From an uncultured Christensenellaceae bacterium (GTDB lineage: Bacteria > Bacillota > Clostridia > Christensenellales > UBA3700): a DNA stretch of 64,000 bases. The stretch spans positions 62,001 to 126,000 of the forward strand of contig CALWGZ010000003.1 of the NCBI GenBank assembly GCA_944380285.1, written 5' to 3'. How positions within the stretch are numbered: position 1 is the first letter of the stretch; each line of letters opens with the position of its first letter. Below, one piece after another: positions 1 to 9,130 of the stretch. Position numbers and translations under genes: made by a program. The notes under the pieces were generated by a model that searched no databases, had not been told where the DNA came from, and was given only the letters and a program-made list of their open reading frames with translations.

Positions 1-1720
1 TGCACGCGCGGCTTGCAAGCGCATCGGTGATCATGTCGCCGTTTTTGTAGCCGTCTATCTTGCCTCTCTCTTCGAAAAGTTTGGCAAAAAACGCGCCGAT
101 ATTGATGTCGGTCAAAATGTCGGGCACTGCGTTCACCTTGAAGCAGTCCGCGCCGAACGGCTCTATCTCAAAGCCGAGTTCGCCAAGTTTGCCGACGTGT
201 TTGGACACGAACTCGCTCTGAGCGCCGTCGCATTCCAAAATGTACGGCACGAGAAGTGGCTGAGACGCAGTCCGCTTTGCATTGATCTTGGCGATCAATT
301 CGTCGTATAGCATGCGTTCGTGCACCGCGTGTTGATCGATCAAATATGCCTTTTCGCCCTGCTCGACGATCAAAAACGTGTTGAACAGCTGTCCGACGAC
401 CTTATATCCAATCCTCAGCATGCCGTCGATCTCGCGGAACGCGTCGCTTTCCTCCTGCGGCGCAGAGCTCGTCATCTTGAAAGCGGCGGGCGCGGCGACC
501 TTGGTCTGCGGTTTGTATATGCTGTGCGTGAACACCGAGCTCTGTTCGACCCTCTCGCGCTGTCTGTCGAGCGCCTTGCGCCATTTGTCCTCGTCCTCTG
601 CTTTGACCTGCGGCGGTTCGGGAATGGCGACAGCCTCTTTTGCTGCGGGTAATGTATCCTTCTCTGCCGTGCTTCCGCCTTTGACATCGAATGGGACGGA
701 AGACCGCTCTTCCTGCCCCAAAAACATCGAACGCGCCTGTGTGGCGAGCGCCTTCTCGATCGCGCGGTAGACCGCCGAGAAAACTTTGTTGGGTTGACGG
801 AAGCGCACCTCGTTTTTGGACGGATGCACGTTGACGTCCACCTCGTCGAAAGGCACTATCAGATTGATGACGAACACCGGATAACACCTCTTCATCAGCG
901 AGCCGCCGTATGCCTGCGTCGCCGCCGTTTCGATAGTCTTGTCCGAGACGGTGCGCCCGTTGACTATGATCGTCTGCAAGCTCCTGTTGTGTCTGGTGAG
1001 TTCACGCGTGCCCGTATAGCCGTAGACGCGATAACCGTCCTCGCGCGTCTCGTCGAACCAGATCAGCTTGTTGGCGACTTCGGTGGAATAGACGGTATAT
1101 ACCGCATTTTCAAAGCCGCCCGAAGTGCCGAACACCGGCTTGCCGTCGACGGTATAGGTGACGGATATGTCGGGATTGGCGAGTATCAAAGCGGCGACTT
1201 TGTCGGTGACAGCCTTCTCTTCCTGCGCCGGTTTTTTGAGAAATCGGGCGCGCACGGGCGTGTTGAAAAAGAGGTCGGACACGGTGACCGTCGTCCCTTC
1301 CGCCGCTCCGCATTGCTCGACGGCGGAGATCGCGCCTCCGTCCGAGGAGATCTTTGCGCCTCTTGCCGCGCCCTGCGGACGACTGACGATCTCCGTCTTG
1401 GAGACCGCGGCGATCGACGCGAGCGCCTCGCCTCTGAAACCCAAAGTCGAGATGTTGTCGAGGTCGGAAGCGGTCGCGAGTTTTGACGTCGCATGGGGCA
1501 AGAACGCCTTCTTCAAGTTGTCCGCATCCATGCCGCAGCCGTTGTCGGTGACGACGATCTTGCGAATGCCGCCCTCTTCGATCGCGACCGTTATGCGGTC
1601 GGCGCCCGAATCGATAGCGTTTTCGAACAGTTCTTTGACCACGGACGCGGGACGTTCGATTACTTCGCCCGCCGAGATCAGATTGTATACGCTGCTGTCA
1701 AGGATATTGATCTTGGGCAT
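1..1720 (-). CDS. mutL: DNA mismatch repair protein MutL (C-terminal end cut by window edge)
   Basis: MutL couples MutS mismatch recognition to downstream repair. About 573 codons are present; the frame is open at the left edge. The N-terminal GHKL ATPase is clear (GEVIERPASVVKEL, then DNGCGM and GFRGEAL motifs), followed by the transducer domain, a low-complexity linker, and the start of the C-terminal endonuclease/dimerisation domain with the DQHA motif. In that motif the second acidic position, usually Glu, reads Asp (DQHAVHERMLYDEL). The start is ATG at 1720 with a strong GGAGGAG site; it overlaps the mutS stop by one base (TGATG), so translation is coupled. Third gene of the miaB-mutS-mutL operon. 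Identification is secure; only the C-terminus is unknown. Confidence 0.97.
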   Translation of the reverse strand, partial: MPKINILDSSVYNLISAGEVIERPASVVKELFENAIDSGADRITVAIEEGGIRKIVVTDNGCGMDADNLKKAFLPHATSKLATASDLDNISTLGFRGEALASIAAVSKTEIVSRPQGAARGAKISSDGGAISAVEQCGAAEGTTVTVSDLFFNTPVRARFLKKPAQEEKAVTDKVAALILANPDISVTYTVDGKPVFGTSGGFENAVYTVYSTEVANKLIWFDETREDGYRVYGYTGTRELTRHNRSLQTIIVNGRTVSDKTIETAATQAYGGSLMKRCYPVFVINLIVPFDEVDVNVHPSKNEVRFRQPNKVFSAVYRAIEKALATQARSMFLGQEERSSVPFDVKGGSTAEKDTLPAAKEAVAIPEPPQVKAEDEDKWRKALDRQRERVEQSSVFTHSIYKPQTKVAAPAAFKMTSSAPQEESDAFREIDGMLRIGYKVVGQLFNTFLIVEQGEKAYLIDQHAVHERMLYDELIAKINAKRTASQPLLVPYILECDGAQSEFVSKHVGKLGELGFEIEPFGADCFKVNAVPDILTDINIGAFFAKLFEERGKIDGYKNGDMITDALASRAC

Positions 1721-4311
1721 CAGTTCTCCTCCCTCGCCTTTTTGGCGAGATCGCCGAGTTTCATCCACGCCTGTATCGGCGTGAGTTCGTCGACATTGCA
1801 ACCTCGAAGCTCGTCAAGTATCTCGTTGGTGTTCATCATTGACACGAGATCGGGCTCTTTTGTCGCCGCCTTTTCGCTGCGCTTGTCGAGAGCCTCTTTT
1901 TCGAGCTCTTGCGAAATGCGTTTTGCACGCGCGATCACGTCCTTGGGCACGCCCGCGAGTTTTGCGACCTCAATGCCGAAACTCTTATTTGTGCCGCCGC
2001 GCATGATCTTGTGCAAAAACACGATGCCGTTGTCGCGCTCGGAAGCGACGATCTTGTAATTTTTCACGCCCTCGAGTTTGCTTTCGAGCGAGGTGAGTTC
2101 GTGATAGTGAGTCGAAAAGAGGGTCTTGCACCTGATCTTGTCCGTCACCGCTTCGAGCACCGCCTTGGCGATCGAAAGCCCGTCGAACGTCGACGTGCCT
2201 CTTCCTATCTCGTCGAGAATGAGCAGACTGCGCATCGTTGCGTTCTGCAAAATTGTCGCGACTTCGACCATTTCGACCATGAACGTGCTCTGTCCGTACG
2301 CGACGTCGTCCGACGCGCCGATGCGAGTGAAGATACGGTCGGTGATCGCTATCTTGGCGGACGCCGCCGGCACAAAGCAGCCGATATGCGCCATCAAAGT
2401 GATCAACGCGACTTGGCGCATATATGTGCTCTTGCCCGCCATGTTTGGCCCCGTGATGACCATCGTGCGGTTTTGACCGCAGTCAAGTTCGGTGTCGTTG
2501 GGAACGAATGCGCCGCTCGGCAAAAGCGACTCGACGACGGGATGTCTGCCGCCGACGATCTCGATGACCTCGGTGTTGTCGTTGATGACCGGCTTGCAAT
2601 AATTGCTGTCGCCCGCAAGTTTGGCAAACGCCAAAAGCGTGTCCGCCGCGGCGACCGCCCTCGCTGTCGATTGAAGCCCGGGTATCGCCTGCAACATCTC
2701 GTATTTGAGCTGCTCGTAGAGAGCGATCTCGATCTCTGTCGCGCGGCTTTCGGAATTGAGGATCTTGTCCTCGATCTGTTTGAGTTCCTCGGTGATGAAC
2801 CTCTCGCCCGTCGTCAAGGTCTGCTTGCGCACATACCTTATCGGCACTTTGTCCAGCGCGCCCTTGCTGACCTCTATGTAGTAGCCGAAGACCTTGTTGA
2901 ACCCGACTTTGAGCGTCTTTATGCCCGTCTCGGCACGCTCGTCGCTCTCCAATTTGGCGAGCCAGTTTTTGCCGTCGGTCTTTGCGCTGCGGCAGGCATC
3001 GAGCTCTTCGCTGAATCCCTTGCGCACAAAGCCGCCGTCCTTGGTCGTCGCGGGCGGATTTTCGTCCAAGATGTCGAGTATCCGCGCCCTTTCCTCCGTA
3101 AGCGGAAAGATGTTATCGGCAATCTCGACGAGATAGCTCTCCCCGGTCGACGCCAAAAAGTTCTTGATCTCGGGCATGGGCGCAAGAGACTGTGCGATCG
3201 CGATGAAGTCGCGGGGCGACGGATTGCCGTAGACCACTTTTGACGCGAGTCGTTCGAGATCTTTCACGAGCGCAAAGAGCTCGTCGAGATTGCTCCTGAC
3301 GCGTGCCCCCTTGACCAACGCCTCGACGGCGTCGAGCCTTTTATTGATCTCTTTTGAATCGCGCAAAGGCTGTTCCAGCCAACGGCGCAGATTGCGCGCG
3401 CCCATCGACGTGCGCGTGCGGTCGAGCACTTTGAGAAGCGTGCCGCGGCGCGTGCCGTCGCGAAGATTTGCGGTCAATTCGAGATTGCGGCGCGTGTTCG
3501 CGTCGAGGATCATGTAACGGCTGCTCCTCACCAGCTTGACGTCTTTGATGTGCGTGAGCGCGCGCTTTTGTGTCTCTTCGAGATAGAGACACAGCGCGCC
3601 GGCAGACTGATAGCACAATTTTTGCGCGCCGAATTCGTATTTTTGAAGGTTGTCTACGCCGAACTGCTTTTTCATCGCGGCGGCGCCGTTGCTCTCGGTG
3701 AAGATCCAATCATGATAGCGCTGAACGGGCGCAAAGCGCGACTTGCGCATATCGGGCAATTCACGCACCTTTTCGACGGCGAACTCGTTGGCGATGATCT
3801 CCGCCGGAGCGACGGTCGTCAACATGTCCTCTATCGCAGCAAAGTCGCCGTACTCGCTCTGCATGACGTTAAACTCGCCGGTGGACACGTCCACCCACGC
3901 AAGCGAAAATTCCTTTTCGCTCATCACAAGACATGCGAGATAGTTATTCTTTTTGTCGTCGAGGATGTCGTCCTCGATCACCGTGCCGGGCGTGATCACC
4001 CTTACGACGTCGCGCTCGACAAGTCCCCTTGCCTGCGGCGCGGAAAGCTGCTCGCAGATCGCGACCTTGTAACCCGCGCCGATCAGCTTTGAGATGTAGC
4101 CGTCGACCGCGTGATAGGGCACGCCGCACATCGGCGCGCGCTCTTCAAGCCCGCAGTCTCTGCCCGTCAAAGTGAGGTCGAGCACCTCACTGCACAGCTT
4201 GGCGTCCTCAAAAAACATCTCGTAAAAGTCGCCGAGACGGAACATCAGGATCGCGTCCTTGTACTTCTCCTTGACCTCGAGATAGTATTTCATCATCGGT
4301 GAAAGAGCCAT
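1720..4311 (-). CDS. mutS: DNA mismatch repair protein MutS
   Basis: MutS recognises base mismatches and small loops as a dimer and recruits MutL using ATP. The protein is 863 aa, normal for MutS1. The N-terminal mismatch-reading motif GDFYEMF is present (Phe-x-Glu), followed by connector, lever and clamp domains, then the ABC-type ATPase with Walker A GPNMAGKST and the DEIGRGTSTFDG signature/Walker B region. The open frame extends further upstream, but the start MALSPMMKYY at 4311 is chosen because GGAGGAAAT lies directly before it and overlaps the miaB stop codon. It lies between miaB and mutL in one operon; mutS-mutL pairing is standard. Confidence 0.98.
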   Translation of the reverse strand: MALSPMMKYYLEVKEKYKDAILMFRLGDFYEMFFEDAKLCSEVLDLTLTGRDCGLEERAPMCGVPYHAVDGYISKLIGAGYKVAICEQLSAPQARGLVERDVVRVITPGTVIEDDILDDKKNNYLACLVMSEKEFSLAWVDVSTGEFNVMQSEYGDFAAIEDMLTTVAPAEIIANEFAVEKVRELPDMRKSRFAPVQRYHDWIFTESNGAAAMKKQFGVDNLQKYEFGAQKLCYQSAGALCLYLEETQKRALTHIKDVKLVRSSRYMILDANTRRNLELTANLRDGTRRGTLLKVLDRTRTSMGARNLRRWLEQPLRDSKEINKRLDAVEALVKGARVRSNLDELFALVKDLERLASKVVYGNPSPRDFIAIAQSLAPMPEIKNFLASTGESYLVEIADNIFPLTEERARILDILDENPPATTKDGGFVRKGFSEELDACRSAKTDGKNWLAKLESDERAETGIKTLKVGFNKVFGYYIEVSKGALDKVPIRYVRKQTLTTGERFITEELKQIEDKILNSESRATEIEIALYEQLKYEMLQAIPGLQSTARAVAAADTLLAFAKLAGDSNYCKPVINDNTEVIEIVGGRHPVVESLLPSGAFVPNDTELDCGQNRTMVITGPNMAGKSTYMRQVALITLMAHIGCFVPAASAKIAITDRIFTRIGASDDVAYGQSTFMVEMVEVATILQNATMRSLLILDEIGRGTSTFDGLSIAKAVLEAVTDKIRCKTLFSTHYHELTSLESKLEGVKNYKIVASERDNGIVFLHKIMRGGTNKSFGIEVAKLAGVPKDVIARAKRISQELEKEALDKRSEKAATKEPDLVSMMNTNEILDELRGCNVDELTPIQAWMKLGDLAKKAREEN

Positions 4312-4319
4312 ATTTCCTC

Positions 4320-5636
4320 CTATACCCTCGTCCCGAAAAGCGACGCAGACTGAGAGCGCGTCACCTTTATGTCGCAAAATTCGCCGACAAGCCCCTCGGG
4401 ACCGTCGAACGTCACCATCCTGCCGCTGTCCGTCCTGCCGCACAGCAAGCGTTTGCCGTCCTTTTCGACGACGTCTTCGCACAGCACCTTGAACACCCCG
4501 CCGACATAGCCGTCGGACAGACGGCGCGTGACCGCATTCTGTTCGGCGATCAGCTTCATGATCCTGCGCTTGGACACCTCGGCGGGGACCTGCGGCATAG
4601 ACGCCGCCGGCGTACCGCGGCGCGGCGAATAGACAAACGTAAACGCGTTGGACCAGCCGACGCGGCGCACCATGTCCAAAGTGTCCTCAAAGTCCTCTTC
4701 CTCTTCGTACGGGAAGCCGACCATCAGGTCGGTCGTGATCCCGCAATCGGGCATCTTTGCGCGTATCTTGTCGATGATCGAAAGATAGTCGTCGCGCGTG
4801 TAGCGTCTGTTCATCAATTTGAGTATTTTGTCCGATCCCGATTGCAGCGGCAAGTGGATGTTGTTGCAGATGTTCGGACTTTGGGCGACGATGTCGATCA
4901 CACGCTCGTCCATGTCCTTGGGGTGAGACGTCATGAAGCGTATGCGGTGGTCGCCCGAATACTTCGCGAGGTCTTCGAGCAATGCGGCAAAACCGTAACC
5001 GTCTGCCCTGTCGTTGCCGTACGAATTGACGTTTTGTCCGAGCAGCGTCACCTCTTTGTAACCGTCCGAAAGCGCCTTTTCAAACTCGGCGAGTATGTCT
5101 TCGCGTCTGCGGCTGCGCTCCCTGCCGCGAACGTACGGCACGACGCAGTAGGTGCAAAAATTGTTGCATCCGTACATGATGTTGATCCAAGCGTTTGTGC
5201 CGCTCGTGCGATAGTACGGCACATCCTCGACGATCGCGGGGCGCGGATCGTCATCTATCTCGACGTGTTTGGAATGCGTGGTAAGGGCGTCGGCAACAAG
5301 GTCGCCTATCTTTTCGATGTTGCTCGTGCCGAGCACAATGTCAATAAACGGAAACTTTTTGCGCAAAGCAAGCCCTGCGCCGTCCTGCTGTGTCATGCAA
5401 CCGACGACGGCGATCACCGCGCCGGGATTGTCTTTTTTGAGTTGCTTGAACCGCCCTATCTGACCGATCGCCTTGCGCTCGGCATTGTCGCGGATGCAGC
5501 AGGTGTTGAATACGACGACGTCGGGGACGCCCTCTGTGCACTCGGTGATCCCGCGCGCTTCCAAAAGCCCGGCGACCTTTTCCGATTCGTGGACGTTCAT
5601 CTGACAGCCGTATGTGATGATCTTGTAAGTCGACAT
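4320..5636 (-). CDS. miaB: tRNA-2-methylthio-N6-isopentenyladenosine synthase MiaB
   Basis: Radical-SAM methylthiotransferase that adds the 2-methylthio group to i6A37 of tRNAs reading U-starting codons. The 438 aa protein has the N-terminal UPF0004 domain with three cluster cysteines (YGCQMN, NTCCIR, VGCMTQ), the radical-SAM CxxxCxxC motif (GCNNFCTYCVVPYVRGRE) and a C-terminal TRAM-like segment. MiaB rather than RimO or MtaB is favoured by the N-terminus and the motif context. The ATG at 5636 has no Shine-Dalgarno; instead TATAAT ends exactly 6 nt upstream, so the mRNA may be leaderless. First gene of the miaB-mutS-mutL operon, divergent from the PBP gene. Confidence 0.93.
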   Translation of the reverse strand: MSTYKIITYGCQMNVHESEKVAGLLEARGITECTEGVPDVVVFNTCCIRDNAERKAIGQIGRFKQLKKDNPGAVIAVVGCMTQQDGAGLALRKKFPFIDIVLGTSNIEKIGDLVADALTTHSKHVEIDDDPRPAIVEDVPYYRTSGTNAWINIMYGCNNFCTYCVVPYVRGRERSRRREDILAEFEKALSDGYKEVTLLGQNVNSYGNDRADGYGFAALLEDLAKYSGDHRIRFMTSHPKDMDERVIDIVAQSPNICNNIHLPLQSGSDKILKLMNRRYTRDDYLSIIDKIRAKMPDCGITTDLMVGFPYEEEEDFEDTLDMVRRVGWSNAFTFVYSPRRGTPAASMPQVPAEVSKRRIMKLIAEQNAVTRRLSDGYVGGVFKVLCEDVVEKDGKRLLCGRTDSGRMVTFDGPEGLVGEFCDIKVTRSQSASLFGTRV

Positions 5637-5642
5637 GGCTAT

Positions 5643-5671
5643 ATTATAGCGTATGCGCGCGCAAAAAACAA
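5643..5671 (-). promoter_or_regulatory. Promoter of miaB-mutS-mutL (predicted leaderless)
   Basis: On the minus strand TTGTTT (5666-5671), a 17 bp spacer and a perfect TATAAT (5643-5648) are followed by six bases (ATAGCC) and then the miaB ATG. A start site about 7 nt past the -10 falls on the A of the ATG. No Shine-Dalgarno is present. Confidence 0.7.
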
Positions 5672-5723
5672 ACGCTTTGCCGCGCATTGCAACTATTTTG
5701 TGCTTGCCGCACACAATATCCGT

Positions 5724-7931
5724 ATGAGTAAGAACGGCAAAACAAAGACAAGCATCGTCACGCGGCTGTTTTTCGCTGTCGCACTGACGGGACTGATCGC
5801 GATCTTGACGGTCGCGGCAATGGGCTTGTGGTACCTCAATTCGGGCGAAGACGTGGACTTCGACAAACTCAAAACTGCGGCAGCTGCGCCCAAGATCTAT
5901 GCGGCGAACGGAGAACTTGCACGCTATTGCTCCCTTCAAGACGGCTATGCGACATCGGACGAGATCCCAAGACTTGTCAAAGACGCGTTCATCGCAGTCG
6001 AGGACAAGAGATTTTACTCTCACAACGGCATAGACTATATTCGGCTCGCAGGGGCAGCGATAGGCAACATCAAGAGCGGTTCGTTTGCGGAAGGCGGCTC
6101 GACGATTACACAGCAACTCGCAAAGAATATTTATCTTTCTTCCGAAAAGAGTTTGGAGCGCAAACTCCGTGAAGCAAAGATCGCGGTATCGCTCGAAAAA
6201 AACTTCTCAAAGGAACAACTCCTCGAATACTATCTCAATATGCTCTATTTCGGCAACGGCGAATACGGCGTGAAGAACGCGGCGCGCCGCTATTTCGGCA
6301 AAGCCCTCGACGAACTTGACGTACTCGAAGCCGCGGCGCTGGCAGCGACCGTAAAGGCGCCGTCAAAGGTCAATCCTCTGTCCGATCCCGACGCCCTTGA
6401 AACTCGCGCAAGACTTGTTGTGAATTTGATGTACGAGCAAGGGTTGATCGATGATAACAGCCGCGTTGAGGCTGAAAACAATCAAATTATTATAAAAAAC
6501 GTGCTAAATGAGAATACTTTGGACCAAATTTATCTCGCAAACGCGCTTGCCGAAGCGGCTGACATCCTCGGCGTAGACGAAAAGGAACTCGTCGCAAAGG
6601 GCTACTCCGTCTACACTTACCTCGATTACGACAGCCTTCAAGCGCTGGCAGGATGTTCGGACTTGAAGGATGAGAACGGACTGTTCGCGGCGATGACGGC
6701 AAACGTCGAGCAGCGCGCGATCGACGCGATCTTCGCCGACTTCACGCTCGATATCGACTCGTTCGCGCGACAAAGCGGTTCGACGCTCAAACCTCTCGTC
6801 GCCTATGCCGCCGCATTCGACTGCGGACTTTTGTCCCCCGCAAGCGTGCTTGATGATTCGCCGACCGACTTCGGCGGCTATGCTCCGTCAAATTACGGCA
6901 ACGCTTACAACGGCAGCGTATCGGCGCGATATGCTCTTTCGCACTCATTGAATGTACCTGCGGTGAGCGTCTTACAAAGCATAGGCGTGTCCGAAGGCGC
7001 AGCCGCATTGGCAAAAATGGATATCGATTGCGGCGAGCCTACTCTCGCTCTCGCGCTCGGTTCAACCGAAAGCGGAATTACGTTTGACAAATTGCTCGGC
7101 GGCTATGTCACGCTCGCTTGCGACGGCGAATATGCGCCTCTCTCGCTCGTTTCCGCCATCTCGGACGCCGACGGCAACGTCGTATATAGGCGCAGCGTCT
7201 CCGCAAAGCACGTCTATTCTCCCGAAAGCTGCTATCTCGTCACCGACTGCCTGCGCGACTGCGCAAAAAACGGCACTGCTAAAAAGCTGTCCCCTCTTTC
7301 GTTCCCGATCGCCGCAAAAACGGGCACTGTCGGCGACGACAGCGGCAACAACGACGCCTATTGCCTTGCCTACACTCCGTCTCGCGCGGCGCTCTTTTGG
7401 ACGGGAAGCACCGACTATTCTTCTTATATTTCGCAGCCCGGCGGAGGCGTGCCGACGATGGCGGCGCGGGAGTTTTTCGACTCTGTCGGTCCTGGCGGCG
7501 ATTTTGCGATCCCGCAAGGAATAGCGCAAATTCGTCTCGACACGCACGACCTCGCGCTCGGCAAGCTGACCGCCGCGTCGCAACGCGCGCCGGAATATGC
7601 GTGCACGGAAGACATCTTCGACAAGAGGTTTTTGCCGACAGAGATCAATCTCTCCTTTGATTCTCCTCGCGCCGAACACGCCGCGATAGAGACGTCGGAC
7701 GGAGCGACGACGATATCGTTTGACGCCGACCCTCGATTGAACTATCGCGTGATCAAAAAGGGATTTTTGACAAGTGATTCGGTACTCGCGGACATCTGCG
7801 ACCGCGACGGCAAAGTTACGCTCTCGGACGCCGCGCGTTCGATGTTCCCAACGTCTTACGCGATCGTGCCTTACTATCTCGACGACCGCGGAAGCGAGAT
7901 CATCGGCGAAGTCTCTGTTTTGCGGCAATGA
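5724..7931 (+). CDS. Class A penicillin-binding protein (transglycosylase/transpeptidase)
   Basis: Bifunctional peptidoglycan synthase acting outside the membrane. The 735 aa protein has a basic N-terminus and a single membrane anchor (about residues 15-38). The GT51 glycosyltransferase motifs follow (EDKRFYSHNG at 93-102, GGSTITQQ at 124-131, then the RKLREAK and EQLLEYYLN region). The transpeptidase domain has active-site STLK at about 353, SLN at about 408 and KTG at about 532. The frame is open far upstream, but ATG 5724 gives the proper membrane anchor. It has no clear Shine-Dalgarno; a weak CACAAT lies 6 nt before the ATG. Transcribed alone, divergent from miaB and convergent with thiI. 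The exact paralogue (PBP1, PBP4, PBP2c type) cannot be assigned. Confidence 0.95.
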   Translation: MSKNGKTKTSIVTRLFFAVALTGLIAILTVAAMGLWYLNSGEDVDFDKLKTAAAAPKIYAANGELARYCSLQDGYATSDEIPRLVKDAFIAVEDKRFYSHNGIDYIRLAGAAIGNIKSGSFAEGGSTITQQLAKNIYLSSEKSLERKLREAKIAVSLEKNFSKEQLLEYYLNMLYFGNGEYGVKNAARRYFGKALDELDVLEAAALAATVKAPSKVNPLSDPDALETRARLVVNLMYEQGLIDDNSRVEAENNQIIIKNVLNENTLDQIYLANALAEAADILGVDEKELVAKGYSVYTYLDYDSLQALAGCSDLKDENGLFAAMTANVEQRAIDAIFADFTLDIDSFARQSGSTLKPLVAYAAAFDCGLLSPASVLDDSPTDFGGYAPSNYGNAYNGSVSARYALSHSLNVPAVSVLQSIGVSEGAAALAKMDIDCGEPTLALALGSTESGITFDKLLGGYVTLACDGEYAPLSLVSAISDADGNVVYRRSVSAKHVYSPESCYLVTDCLRDCAKNGTAKKLSPLSFPIAAKTGTVGDDSGNNDAYCLAYTPSRAALFWTGSTDYSSYISQPGGGVPTMAAREFFDSVGPGGDFAIPQGIAQIRLDTHDLALGKLTAASQRAPEYACTEDIFDKRFLPTEINLSFDSPRAEHAAIETSDGATTISFDADPRLNYRVIKKGFLTSDSVLADICDRDGKVTLSDAARSMFPTSYAIVPYYLDDRGSEIIGEVSVLRQ

Positions 7932-7953
7932 AAAAGCCCGGCTTGCGCCGGGC
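7931..7953 (-). terminator. Rho-independent terminator after thiI
   Basis: Perfect 7-bp stem GCCCGGC/GCCGGGC with a 4-base loop; on the minus strand it is followed by five Ts that overlap the stop codon of the convergent PBP gene. Confidence 0.85.
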
Positions 7954-7959
7954 GCGAGA

Positions 7960-9129
7960 TCAATATCTTCCTATCTCGATCTTTTCGATGTTTTCGATCG
8001 CCCTGTCGATCAACTCGGGAAGATCTTCTATCAAAGCCTGCTCCTTTCGCGCGGTCGCGACGGAGGGCTTGATCACCGGATTGCGCGGCAAAAACACCGT
8101 ACAGCAGTCTTGGAACGGAAGTTCGCTCAGCTTGTATGTGCCGATCTGCGCCGCGGTGTCCATGATCTCGTACTTGTCCATGCCGATCAGCGGACGGAAC
8201 ACCGGCAGCGACTCTACCGCATCCTCCGTCACCGTGAGACTTTCGAGCGTCTGCGACGCGACCTGCCCCAGACTCTCGCCCGTGATCATTGCCCCGCATC
8301 CGCTCTCCTTTGCGACGCGCTCGGCGATCATGACCATGATGCGGCGCATTATCGTGATCATATAGTCGGGTCGGCACTTTTCGTGGATCGCAAATTGAAT
8401 GTCGGTGAACGGCACGACATAGAGGTCGATCGGACCGGCATAGCCGGTCAAAACATGCGCGAGATCAACGACTTTTTGCTTTGCTTGCTCGCTCGTGTAG
8501 GGGAAGGAATGGTAGTGGATCGCCTTGATCCTCATACCCCTTCTCGCCATACGATAGCCGGCAACCGGCGAATCAAAACCGCCCGACAGCAGCAACATCC
8601 CGCAGCCCGAGCAGCCGACGGGCATGCCCTGCGCACAGTCCTCTACCGTCGCGAAGACATACGAAAAGCCGTTTTCGCGAATATCGACCTTGATGTTGAG
8701 CTCGGGATGCGACAGGTCGACCTTGTATTCGGGGCGCCTCTCGAGCACATATCCGCCGAGATCGGCGCCTATCTGCGCCGAATTCTTCTCCAAAGACTTG
8801 TCCGCACGGTTGACGGTGACGCGGAAGGTCGTTTTACCCGCAGGCGCGAACATCATCATCGCCTCGCCGATCGCATCATAGTCGGTGCGCACTTTGAACG
8901 CCTCGCTGAGCGAGTGAAGTCCGAACACCCTTTTCAAGCGTTTTTTGAACTCCTCTGTCTCGCCCTCGTCGAAGTCCTCGACATAGTAGCGGTTGTGCGT
9001 TTTGGCGAACGTATAATTCATGCCGCCGAGCGCCGCTTTTATGTTTTCGATGAGCAGCTTTTCGAAATAGCTGCGATTCTTGCCTTTGAGAAAGATCTCT
9101 CCGAAACGTAACAACAATACCTTTTGCAT
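7960..9129 (-). CDS. thiI: tRNA 4-thiouridine synthase ThiI
   Basis: ThiI adenylates and thiolates U8 of tRNA (and supplies sulfur for thiazole in some bacteria). The 389 aa protein has an N-terminal ferredoxin-like and THUMP region, then the PP-loop pyrophosphatase motif SGGFDSPVAGY. It has no C-terminal rhodanese domain, as is usual in Firmicutes, where a dedicated cysteine desulfurase donates the sulfur. That desulfurase gene lies immediately upstream, its stop codon within the thiI ribosome-binding site (GAGG before ATG 9129). Last gene of the U32-mutS2-iscS-thiI operon; a strong terminator follows. Confidence 0.96.
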   Translation of the reverse strand: MQKVLLLRFGEIFLKGKNRSYFEKLLIENIKAALGGMNYTFAKTHNRYYVEDFDEGETEEFKKRLKRVFGLHSLSEAFKVRTDYDAIGEAMMMFAPAGKTTFRVTVNRADKSLEKNSAQIGADLGGYVLERRPEYKVDLSHPELNIKVDIRENGFSYVFATVEDCAQGMPVGCSGCGMLLLSGGFDSPVAGYRMARRGMRIKAIHYHSFPYTSEQAKQKVVDLAHVLTGYAGPIDLYVVPFTDIQFAIHEKCRPDYMITIMRRIMVMIAERVAKESGCGAMITGESLGQVASQTLESLTVTEDAVESLPVFRPLIGMDKYEIMDTAAQIGTYKLSELPFQDCCTVFLPRNPVIKPSVATARKEQALIEDLPELIDRAIENIEKIEIGRY

Positions 9130-9130
9130 T

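Noticed and set aside
1909..3243. 444-codon plus-strand frame over mutS
   Set aside because: Antisense shadow; no recognisable domain.
4299..5723. Long upstream extension of the PBP reading frame (1210-codon frame starting at 4299)
   Set aside because: It lies antisense over miaB; the 735-aa start at 5724 gives a normal PBP with membrane anchor.
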